Positions 26,695 to 37,926 of a stretch of 64,000 nucleotides of DNA are shown here, piece by piece. The translations under genes and the position numbers were made by a program. The notes under the pieces were generated by a model. It ran no database searches, had not been told where the DNA came from, and saw only the letters and a program-made list of their open reading frames with translations. Each line of letters begins with the position of its first letter. The stretch's first letter is position 1. The DNA is from Styela clava (Eukaryota > Chordata > Ascidiacea > Stolidobranchia > Styelidae), in assembly GCF_964204865.1 (NCBI RefSeq), contig NC_135261.1, positions 9,114,001-9,178,000 of the forward strand, read 5' to 3'.

Positions 26695-27680
26695 CCCATT
26701 ACTTCTTTGTTTACACCTGACTCGCCGCCATAAGATTATATAAATACGTTTTCTCTGTTTTACTTGTACAACATTCGTCATGAAGTAAGATAGATTAATA
26801 AATGCGAATGTTTCAATCCCGAAGTCATAAAAATTGTCTTTTAATGACTTTTTTTTTCAAATAAGGTACTAATATGGGAAAAAGTAAACCATTAACAATT
26901 GTCATATCTTTCAACACGCAACCGTATAATAGGTCATTGCTTGTCATGTGATTAGCCCTAGAATCTGGATGGTATAAAAGGGGAATTTTTTTGAGGCTAA
27001 AATTGTTTGTCCAATCGAGTAGCAACATCAGTCTACAGGTATTGTTTAAAAATAGCCTGCTGCATCTTTTTAACTATGACTGGGAACACCCTGAACAGAC
27101 CTGATATCTCATGTTTTAATGTTTTTGCTCGCTCTCCAGAATTCTCCATTTTTAATCTGTGTTTATTTAACTACCTATAAAAATCCAGAAAAATCGTAAA
27201 AGCCGTGTCCGAAAAATTTGTTGCAGGAAATTTCGTCACACAGGAAAATTCGCCGCAAGAGCATTTTGCTGTAAAACAAGTATTTGTGATAAAAGTTAGG
27301 TTTATGAGCTTAGGATAGGCTCGCGGCGATTTTTTACTGGGAAAACAAAATATTTATTCCAAAATTTTTTTTGAAAAAACTATTCAATTTCAGTAACACA
27401 AAAGTGCAATGAATAAAGTATAAATCCTATATAGTCAAATTTGTCGTTTGATAGAACGATTCTCAATACAATTTTAAACCTCAACTATCAACTGAAGGTG
27501 CTGGCACATATAATATAATAAATTTGATATTGAAATAAAGTAAGATATAACGAGTTGAAAATAAGTATAGGGTTAAGCTGTAATTGCATTTGCTTGTACG
27601 TCGTCCAAGGTGCTTCGAAACGTTTCCACAGATACCTAAACAACATAAAAATATTTAGAAAAAAAGTAGATAAAATATGC

Positions 27681-27985
27681 TTTACATATTTATCCCAAGG
27701 GGATCCCAATCCGATAAGACCAGATAATCATATGGCAAACCACTGCCTCTCGTCCTGTTGCCAGTCCATGTCAAGTATGGGATTAGTCAACCAGTTATTT
27801 GTCTTCGGAAGCATAGACTTGATAGTGGAAGAAGCCGTAACCGACCAGCGTTTACGTGAACCACCCTGCGGCGGCGGGGATTTCAGCAATCCTCTCGCAC
27901 AAAACTATCCCCGCATGAGATTCGAATCTGCGAACCGACGCAGGGTAAGCAAAGATGCGATGGCAAGTGTATTCCTAAGCACGAT
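27681..27985 (-). mobile_element. tRNA-derived SINE
   Basis: Starts with ATATTTATCCC (complement of the GGATAAATAT tail) and runs through CCAGTCCATGTC, GTTTACGTGAACCACCCTGC and CCCCGCATGAGATTCGAATC, the complement of a tRNA B-box. An open frame of 163 codons across it is not a gene. Confidence 0.75.
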
Positions 27986-28205
27986 ATTCCTTAGCACAAA
28001 TGGCATAAAATTTCGGCAGTTTCGCTTTGGTCACACTATGTATTAATGCAGAAAAATATCTATTTGATCTGTAGGTTGCAGAATCAAAGACATCTGTCTG
28101 TTTTTGTAATCATATCACGGATTAACATGCGCAGTTCACATCATAACAGGATTATTGTGTGAGAGAGGTTTACTCGCAGTAATTTGTAATAGTAAGTAAT
28201 ATAGC

Positions 28206-28505
28206 TGCAGTACGTCTCTGGATACCCTGGGTTAGAGCTAAGATCCGGAACCCGAGCCCAACCCGGCCATAAATTCGGGCTGGGTAGGGTTGAGTTTAAT
28301 ATCCACGAGCCTTGGTCGGGCCGGGCTGGAATTTTTGGGCCCGATCTTGCCTCTACCCTGTGTGGGTTCAAAGGTTAGAATCCCATGGAGAGTTAATATG
28401 TGTGAGAGAATTGCACACCCCACCGCTTGCAGGTGGTTAACTTCATTGGTCGACGAATTGGGATGGTCACGTGGGTCTATTCTGTGTTCAAGAATCACAT
28501 TGAGA
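28206..28505. repeat. GC-rich repeat plus diverged SINE head
   Basis: GC-rich block (28240-28350) with opposed CCCGAGCCCAACCCGGCC and GGTCGGGCCGGGCTGG. It is followed by GGTTCAAAGGTTAGAATCCC and GTGTGAGAGAATTGCACACC, which resemble the B-box and first body segment of the SINE family. Open frames on both strands here are by-products of base composition. Confidence 0.45.
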
Positions 28506-28616
28506 TAAGGATAATCGTTCTACAGGAATAAACTTAATATAAAAAATCTTATGCTGGTTCTATTTATGTGACTGAATTTACTGTGAAAACTACTGAAGTA
28601 TATATAGTTTACATAC

Positions 28617-31600
28617 TTCTCCTTTTCCTCTAGGATCCCTGTGTTGTGCTGCATTCCATAATTTTTCAAACATCTCAGCTGTGATTTCAACTCCGATGTT
28701 TGCAAAAATTCTTCTCAACTGAACCAAAAGATGATTCAAATTATCAACAAAATCATAAAAAGAACATTCGGAAACCATTACAAAAATCTATATATTGCAG
28801 CATTCATATTATGTATGTATGTATGTATGTTCATTTGTCTCGTAAAAAGCAACAAAAGCGTAGATAGATTATCATTACTGAAGACGGGATGTATGCACAA
28901 GACCATACTGGCCTAAAACACAAGTGTGCTGCATGCACCCCCTTTGAAAAGTTTTAAATAGAAATAAATCGAATAATGATGGTATTTCTAAGATAATACA
29001 AATCGCCAACATAAACAGATCTGTGAAATTGATTGATCACGCCTAATTTACAAAATAAAACTGGTAATCTGTAAATAGTTCAGGCAAGTAATGTGCTGTA
29101 GCATCACAGCTACTAATATATGCAATTGAAATAAACTATTGGAATATTCCATTTTATAAGATTATTTTGCCATTGATACCATAAATAAGGATCCTAACCG
29201 TCTTGTGGAGTGTTGCATTTGAAGTAAAAACATTCTTTTACAAACCTCTTCTCTCGATCTAGGTTGGAAAAAGTCCGTCTCATAAACTCCTCTTTGTGAA
29301 TACATGGACGGGCTGATGAGACCATATGCATCTGATTCATCGCCATAATTAGTGCGGTCACTCACTCGCCTAAAACAAGAAGTATTACCAAATAAAAGAG
29401 TGCCAATATTTTGGTGGCTTATTTGAAAAGAAATCAAAAATTTTATTTTTTATAGGAACGGTATCAAGTAATTTTCCTTGACAATCATTTTATAACACTT
29501 CCCGGTAATATAAAACAAGTATAAACGTTATGGTATAATCGCTATGATGAGGCATAATCAAGTGAAAAATATTCAAATTTTAACAATTTCATATGCAACC
29601 AGGGCTATGGAGAAATAATGTACACTTGACATTGAGCCATTTAAATACATAACATAAACTATAAATTGACAGAATTTCATATTTGACACCTGCTGGAGAT
29701 TGAAATAAAATTCGACTATTAATCAAGCCTCAAACTTTAAGAAAACTGAATTTCGGCCATACAAACTTTGGCACATGCAAGCCTTCTGTAATCGTCTATT
29801 GAGGATGATTGATCGAATTGATGGCATTTTTGTTTCCGCCTGATATTTAGATTCTGGCAGTTTTAATTTGCCTTCAAAGCTGAGAATTTTTGAAATATGC
29901 CTCTGACTGCAATAGCAACGAAACATCCACAATTAACAATTAAGATAACAATAACAAAACGATCATATAGCATCATTGTACCCATATTGAAATCTTTCAC
30001 AGATGTTTTTCAAGTTGAAATTCTTACCTTAAACTTGGCGAGGGCAAATCAGATCTGACAGTAGGGACACCATAAGTTCGATATTCTAGATTGTGCAAAG
30101 CACCTGTCGCTCCAACACCAATGAGAGAAGATGATGTTTTATGATCTGTGAGTGCTTTATCAATTTGTTTCTTGAGAGTTGGGGTTTCTGGAGGCATGGC
30201 TGGAAAAACAGAGAAAATCAAGTGATAATCGTAGGTTGCGAGTCTTTTATTAGCATATTTATACTTTAGAGCAGGGGTCGGCAACTTTTTGTTGCTCGCG
30301 AGCCAAAATAAGGGTTGCAAGTCATTGGCGGGCCACAAATTATTTTAGAAAGTTTAAAACCGAATGGATGATCTTTTTTTCCATTGAAAATGAAGCGGTG
30401 ATACATCTCTCGAATAGAATATTTATTTATTTCCTCATTGTATTGCATTTTCAGCGCCATTGAACCCTTTGCACTTAGCATCAACTTTTCTGCGTTTTGT
30501 TGCCATTTGTCTAATTATAATTAAAAGAGTAATTGTGAATTTTATACTTGTTAGATTATATCATAATTTAGTCTAAACGCGTCCCGCAATGAATTGAGTA
30601 GCATGAAATATATAATCGTCAAAACAGCTGTTTTGTTACTATAATTCAGTGAAGCGTTGCGGGCCAGATTATGTTACTCCGCAGGCCGTAGGTTGCCGAC
30701 CCATGCTTTGGAGGCAAAGTTTCTTGCTCTTACTTCATAAAAACATACAGAATATCTATAAACCATTTATTTTTTTTATTCATTTATTCATAATGTAATA
30801 TGCTTTTCCCTATGTTATGTTCCTCTGGAATTTACAGCCATCATAACAGAAGATGCTTGCTATTACTTCGCTGGTCACCGCAATGGTTCAATCCTTTCGT
30901 TATTGAACATGGACTAGTAACTGTACGACACTTGTGGTTTGTCATAATATTACGACTTCTTATATATTTTCCCCCCGTCCGAGATTATTGCGAAAATCCA
31001 ATCCGTCACAAAACTGTAACCATAATGGTTCCTAAATTGATAACTAGTTCACAGGCTGTGATTGGCCATGCCAAAAAGTACTGACTTCGCTATTCGATAG
31101 AATAAATATGGAAAATCTAATCGGAATCAAACCTTCTTTCGTGTTGACATCCATAGCTGTTTTAGTTTGAGAAGCAGAAGATACAATTGGCATTTTGTCT
31201 TTCCAATTCAAGAAGTTTGCAAATTTTAAGTAATCAATTTTGCCTTCCTCTCCTCCACAATACGACATCAAAAGAAAAAGCATTTCATCTTCAATCGGTA
31301 CGTTAAGTTGCCAACAAACATTACGGAGTTCTTCATTGTCAATAAATCCATCATTATTCTATAAAATGAAATTGAGATTTTTTTTATTCAAATTTTGCTC
31401 AGAATAAGGCACCCATTGCTGGGAAAGAAGTGTGGTACGCTGGAAGAATAGAATCTTTCCGGTTCAGCATTGTCGACCCAATGCAGCAAGGTTATAAGGT
31501 GTGCGGTGGCAAGAGTGTTTTTTAAAATTATGTACCAATCGCCAGGCTGATAAATATATTTTGCATTAATTTAATAAAATGACAATTTTTCAAAATGATA

Positions 31601-34600
31601 AATATTTTATTTATCAAAATTCCACAAAATAACATTATCATAATTCCGGTTCAACTCACTGTATCATAATGCTTGAATGCCGCTGATAAATTATCAAAAT
31701 TATGATAATTAGCTTTCTTTAGATGTTGTCTAATTGCATGCATAACACCTCTCTCCCTGTCCCTGCCACGTAGATAAGTATCAGGAGAACGTCCATGCAA
31801 TAAATCTCCTGCTCCGTACTCGTCTGGTCGAAGTAAAACACCAAAAGTGTGATCACTCGGCACATTGAGAGTATCTGCAATTCTGAAAAATATGGTTTAG
31901 TTTCAGATACGCTAGGGAAATTTTGATGGATGGGATGTTTAAATCAATAGATTGTCTGATATTTTGAAATTGGAGGCTGCAATACTTTTTCATTTTCAGT
32001 GTTTAGGAAGATTACAGGGTTACAAAAATTTTGCACCCATTTAAAAATGAACTCAAACTCTATATTGATAGAAATTTTGATTCCGACACCGGTTATAAAT
32101 TTTGGACTCGAACTCCAGATCCGAACTTCAAAAAAAAAAAATTGAAGAACAAAATCTTTAGCAAAAAGTCTTCTTTTTCGACTGTTGAGAATGATTAGTC
32201 AACTATGATTTTAGACTTTTGACAGCAAATATCACTATCAGAAGTCTGAAATTCCGATCACGATGATTTCAAAATTTCAACTCAGATCTCCTATATTAAC
32301 AAGAAGAATGCCAAACTTGAAATTCACAGCGCTGGTGATTAGTGAACTCATTTTTCAAATTTGTACTCACGGATCATGGACTTTCCCAAGTTGTGGTTGA
32401 TTTCGTTCTCGGAAGTCATCAACTCTTTTTGTCACTATTTTTGCTCCTCGTTCACTGAAATAATAATTGAATATCAAGTTGGCAGAATCTTAGCCAGGTA
32501 TATACAGTTGTTCAAATACCACCACCATATTGTCAAACCAACCACAACACTGATTCTATATTAAATAAAGTAGTTATAATTTGATAAATCCATTCGCAGC
32601 CTAGATCATCGAATTAGTTGCTTGTGAGGATTCCAACATGAATCGAACTTTCGAATTGATCCAAATTTAAATTATATTCAATTATTTGAATTCTTGCTTC
32701 TAAAACTAATTTAGCATGATTTTATTTGAAAAATTTGACTGATTTCAAATTTATGTGATAATCTATTTTATACTATACTCGAAATAGTGAAATTATCCTA
32801 TTTTGGCTAAAGTGAAATAAAATAAAAAAAAGTCGTCAATAAGATCAGATTATTTACTTACGCTTGTTTGTCGTGCAACCACGTCAGTGTTTTTCTTGTG
32901 AGTCTCCCATCATTGAAGTGAGGAGTTTCAACTCCAAATACTGAACCTCTTGATATCCGACTCCAATCATATCTAGAAATCATCATTTGTAAAAAAAAAA
33001 TGATGGTGTATTATGAATTTTTTAGTGATTTACTAAAATCGATTTTTGGGTTTATTTATGATAATTGTTGGATTTACATACAATTAATTTGGAATTTGCA
33101 ACAGATGAAAGTATGATTAAAGCTTTAGACTCAACTGTGTCGACGTTGAACATTTACTCATCTCGGACTCAAATCCCATGCCCACCAACCTCAACCAGAG
33201 TATAATAAATTGGGTAAGTAGGGTGAACCTGAAAGATACCGTTTCTTCCAATAAATAGTACATATTGTTCAATATCAGTGGTTGCTTATACAGAGCCATG
33301 TTCATAGCAAACAGCATACGCATCATAGAAAAAATGGGTTAAAAAAGCTACAAGACAAATATATAACAACGAATTACATTTTTAGAAAATATTTTGGATT
33401 GAAGTTAAACAGTTAATAACACAATCATTATATCGTAGTATTTTTGTTTGCATTGATTTAAACTGCTTTAAGATTTGTTATCATCATTATTAGCAGTCAG
33501 CAATGTACAGTATTTATACAATTTTAGTAGTTATTGTCGTTTGTGAACTTCCTCCTAAATGAGCTTTCTTTACCTCCGAGTGAGTGAAACAGGACACTAC
33601 TTTGAGCAAATTCTTTTATAAATATTCTTTGTAAATGCAAGCAAACAAGCAACATTATATATTGAAGAAAAACAGTTTATTACAAAATATGAAAAAGCAA
33701 ACCTTCTGTCATACGTTTCTCCAACATTATAATCATTATGACTGATTGTGTAGAGTTCATGAGCAACTTGAGATTCTTCAGAAACTTGATCTTGACTTTT
33801 AGGTGGATTCACAACCTCTCCTGCTTTTTCATCTGAAAAATGAGATGCATCTTAATTCCTGTAATTTACTGATAGTTTGTGAGGTTGGGCAGAATATTTT
33901 ATTACTACTCTTCGTCTTAATTTCTCAGATGCAAAGAAGTAATAATAATATGATGAATCACCATAATGATCAAGTCTTGATAAGAGAGGGATTCCCAACT
34001 GGGGAGTAGTTGGAATGGGGGGGGGGGGGTACAATACCAGGCGTACTTCCCCATTTTAAGAAAATTATAGAAAAATATATTTAAATTTTCAATAATCCCA
34101 AGAAACAGAAATGAAACGACAATTATGTCGCCTTTGCCTTACCTAATTAAATCAAAATGGCCTAGAATATGCGCAAAGCGTGCGCGTATCTTTGGAATGA
34201 TAGACAGGGGGACATGAGCGCTAAAAGACCCCAAAAGAAGCCATGAGTCAAAAAAGATTGGAAACCACCAACCAGAAATTCAATGCATTAGTAATGCGTA
34301 AACAAGTTTCTTACTAATACTAATTAATACATAAAAAGTTAACAAATACCACCAACAACATACTTTTCAGAGTTGCAATTCCAAATGCTGTTGTCAATCT
34401 ATCAATGCTTGATGACATAAAAGGAGTGTTATCTCGTGGCTTTCCGAGTGGTTTATTGATGTGACTTTCATATAAAGATTCCTTCTTTGCTTCCAAACTG
34501 CTTTGAAATCGAGTTTTTGGTTTTGGGGTAACAAGATCTGAAGCCTGAATATTTATAATATTTTGGGTTTGATATGAGAGTTTTAGCAAGTTTCAGAACC

Positions 34601-36249
34601 ATAGCCCAGGGACATGCAACTGTTTATAATAATGGACTAAACATAAAACGAGAATATCGGTCAGAGACCGAAGACTTATCGATCGCAAGTTAGGGGATCC
34701 CCCAAAACAGCGCTCTTACTGCACAGTGACACCTTGTGTCCCATCACTAATTAATTAATAACTCGCTAATTATAAGACATAATTCATCCAAAATCAATAG
34801 GCTTCTGGTCCGACATATGATGAATGCACATGCAAAATCTGGAGCAGATTCAATCTCGCTTTTGTGAGATATCGCGTGAATCTAACAGACAGACATACAG
34901 ACAGACAAATACCTATCAACATACTTACCGATTAAAATCGATAAGTAATTATGGTTAATGCTGAGGGCCAAACCATCGAATAATGCAGAGGAGTGTTTTG
35001 TACAATAGGATCATGCTGCTACAGTGTTTTACGAATCAGGTTTGATTGCGTTGAACAAAGTTAAGTATTTAAAACACCTTTCAGAAAAAAACTCGAGTTA
35101 TTTATAATCAGCCTTCGCCCCTTTTGATGGTAGATATTTTAAATTTTGGAAAACTTTTTCATTCGCAAAAACAATAGTACTTCTTCATGGAACAAAATTT
35201 CATCCCAGTTTGACAAAGTCACGAATGTCGATAGGGCGATCACAAATAATAGAGTATTGACAAAGAGTGAGGCGCGAAGTTCTTAACCAGCCACACACCA
35301 TGGCCCATATCTTGCAAGCCTCTGCAACAGCACCTCTGATTACACTGTGGGGAATAATTATGTGCAAAAGCATTGCTGGACTCCCCAAATTTTCACTGCC
35401 GTGGGGTGGTTCATGTAACTGCTGATCAGTTACGGCTTCCTCCCCATCAAGTCCATGCATTTGAAAACAAAATAACTGGCCAACTATTTCCCTACCCAAC
35501 ACAGAAAGGTAACTAAACAAGCGACTGTGGTTCACCATATGATTAAGTTGTCTTAGTGGCTCTCCTCCCCCCCCCGGGATAAATATGTAAATCCTATACT
35601 GTATGTTATCCACTCAAAGCCTTTTTACCTTCAATGAACCAGCCGTTGTGACACCATGGTAGAATTTTGATGCTTCATCAGCGTCATTTGCTCTTCCATG
35701 ATGAATTCTTGCTGTTCCACACACTGGTCGACCTGCATCTGTATTGCTAAACTTCTGAACAACTTGTGGAACCTCTGGCTGGAATTTAAAATAATATGAA
35801 ATCATACCACATGTATATAATCTAAGGACAATAGAAACTAACAAGAATAGAAAAAACGATTTTAGCAGAAATCCAGAATCATATATTCTAAAAGTCTGAA
35901 AAGTTGAAAAGCTTGTTTGTTAATGAGAATCTTGGTTACTTTATTATTATAAGTAATAATTTTCATTGCTCAACATATTGACATAAAGACGCTCAGCACT
36001 ACTCGCCACCCATCTTTGTACATTAGTATCTATAATATTATAGTAGAGGATGATAATTGGAAAATAATGGGTGGCCCACTAACTTACCTTACAACATTGG
36101 CTTATAATTATATCATCACATTGTTAACAATTGCGTTACCTAGTGAAATTAGAGAAGTTACCTCTGGGTCAGGCGGGTGAATACATTCGTTGGCGGTTCC
36201 TCCTTGATCAAACACTTTTCCTGCAAAAGGAATTTTCGGAGTGCTGTCC
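28617..36249 (-). CDS. EFHB: EF-hand domain-containing family member B (EFHB/CFAP21), partial
   Basis: Calcium-binding ciliary protein; in the known family it acts as a microtubule inner protein of motile cilia. Eleven exons on the minus strand, phases all matching: 36162-36249 (start could instead be 36220), 35629-35778, 34364-34544, 33703-33832, 32862-32972, 32371-32454, 31660-31882, 31133-31358, 30028-30199, 29246-29369, 28617-28718. Hallmarks: VVQKFSNTDAGRP, AGEVVNPPKS, ETPHFNDGR, FGVLLRPDEYGAGDL, KKANYHNFDNLSAAF, FANFLNWKDKM, YGVPTVRSD, SDRTNYGDE, YETDFFQPRSREE and IGVEITAEMFEKLWN. The first EF loop (DTNNDGFIDNEE) is intact and split by intron 7; the second (CGGEEGKIDYLK) lacks the usual acidic first position. 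The N-terminal exons and the last exon, expected to follow GKGE, were not found. Confidence 0.9.
30272..30705. mobile_element. hAT-type MITE in EFHB intron
   Basis: Ends CAGGGGTCGGCAAC and GTTGCCGACCCATG, inverted. Target duplications CTTTAGAG (30264-30271) and CTTTGGAG (30706-30713), one mismatch. Length 434 bp, in the intron between exons 31133-31358 and 30028-30199. Confidence 0.85.
34650..34948 (-). mobile_element. octamer-bearing element, minus copy in EFHB intron
   Basis: Reverse complement of the element at 8496-8805, complete at both ends (GAATATCGGTCAGAGACCG at the left, CCGATTAAAATCGATAAGTA at the right). The GTCTGT tract is short here (ACAGACAGACATACAGACAG). Confidence 0.75.
35285..35600 (+). 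mobile_element. tRNA-derived SINE in EFHB intron
   Basis: Plus orientation: tRNA-like head (ACCATGGCCCATATC...), body with GCATTGCTGGACTCCCC and GTGGTTCATGTAACTGC, tail CCCGGGATAAATATGTAAAT. The B-box region is diverged. It ends just before the exon 35629-35778. Confidence 0.75.
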
Positions 36250-37926
36250 CTGTATTTTCCTATATTACTTTGCATTGTGGATCAGGAAAGCTTCTAACCT
36301 AGTAGGAGAATCGAATCCCAGTCATGAAAAAAAATCATTGCTAGTAGCAGTCGTTGCTAGGCAACAGTGATGAGACCAAGCTCCGGAACTTGATATTATA
36401 GTGCCCCTTGTGGCCAAAGGTTTGCTAATTGGAGACGCCAAACACAAAACCCAGAGACGATGTCATGTAACATTTATGCATCGCCAATGGTATTTTAGCT
36501 TGTTTTAAGGTTCGTATGTTTCAGGGTAATATCTATACACCACAAATTTTATATCATGATTTAGTTTGGAGGAAACTCTAACCTAGAATCTCTTGGCTAA
36601 TGTGTGTTCGCATCAGTATGTTCCCCAGCTTTTTATTTTAGGGGGGGTGTTTCGAAATTTAGGGGGTGGTAAATAATTTGCTATTAGCGATGAACTATTT
36701 GTATTCTTAAAAAAATTGTATGTATTTAAGAAACGATGTACATGAGGGGTCCCCCAAGTTGATTGACGGCGAGCCAAAGTACACAGCAGAATAAAATTGT
36801 AGGGCCAGAAAAAGAGAGCGACGACACGGCTTGGGTTCAGGGCGCGCTTAAGCGCCCTGAGAAAATTTTGAGAAATAGACACCAAAATAGGCTCTAAGCT
36901 AGACATAGCATCGCAGTTTATTATGTAATGAAATTAATAATTATAATATTTGGCTGATAGAATTCCCGAGAAATAAATAACAAGCACGGCTTTCAAGCAA
37001 GTAATTTATAACTGATAGTGATTAATGAAGTTACTTGTTCATCTAGCACATGGCATCGTATGAATGGCTACTTATGGCTTGTTTTGTTACACATTTACCA
37101 TTTTTTTGGACATGTTTGTTTGACTTTTGTATGAATTAGGCAATGAATTAAATTTTGAAATACGCGCGTCAACTGATCACAATGGCGCATAATGTTGTAT
37201 TCCTTCAGAACTGAAATATTTTGTTGGCAAGAAAGACAAATCGCTGAAGTTTGGTTCTTTTCAATAAAGAAATAAAAACGCTGCCATTCATCTGAAAATG
37301 TCTGTTTGCAGTGACTAGTTTTCGTTTTGTGACATCTTTAAGTTTTCTTAATATACGGCTGATATTAAATATTCAATAAAAACAGACTATTGACTAGCTT
37401 TTTAAAAAAATTTAGGTTATACTCTTTTATTGTGAAACAAATATAACTTTACTATAAACTGAAATTTATTACTAAAATATCAAAAGGTGAACGTGCAATG
37501 AGTTATTCCGTGCACTGATTCATTATGTAAATATACGAACATACTGATCTAGTATAAAAGACACCTAAAGCATTCATGCGCGATTAGCGAGCCTATAATT
37601 CTTATTTGCTTTATAGATAAAATGTCTAGCTATGCCGTTGTAGCAGGCACCGATTTTAGCAATAGGCTACTTAGCATCTAGCTTAGTAATAAAACGTGCA
37701 GTTTAGTATTCGATTATTCGATAAACGCGCCTTTCAAACGAAAAAGATTCGCGTGTTGCAAATGTAATTGTGTAGCCTACTTTATCGGGTACGTAAGCCT
37801 ATGCCATATATATATATATTTAAATTATTATTTCGTCATTTTGGAAATTGGAAACTGTCTTATTTCAGTAACATAATAAAAAAAAGATTTGGAACAATAT
37901 TCATACAAATAAATATAGGTAATATA
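36250..37926. other. gap between divergent EFHB and sulfotransferase genes
   Basis: Missing 5' exons of EFHB would be expected here or further on, but none was recognised. A minus-strand open frame at 36613-36906 looks like transposon remnant sequence. The region just before 37927 should carry the promoter of the first sulfotransferase copy. Confidence 0.4.

Larger units (their letters stand above)
23285..27180. repeat. segmental duplication, right unit (B)
   Basis: Compact counterpart of 12731-22640. It keeps the unfilled sites for at least four transposons of the left unit, and has its own MITE insertions at 24120-24345 and 26589-26694. Similarity continues past the receptor-like gene to about 27180. 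Confidence 0.85.

Noticed and set aside
27555-28046. Open frame of 163 codons on the plus strand
   Set aside because: It lies mostly within a SINE copy read in antisense, and no domain or splice context supports it.
28141-28508. GC-rich open frames on both strands
   Set aside because: Base composition and repeat content of the block explain them; the GC-rich palindrome is described instead.
36613-36906. 97-codon minus-strand frame near the EFHB 5' end
   Set aside because: The sequence resembles transposon remnant text (ARRQSTWGTP) and does not join any EFHB exon in phase.
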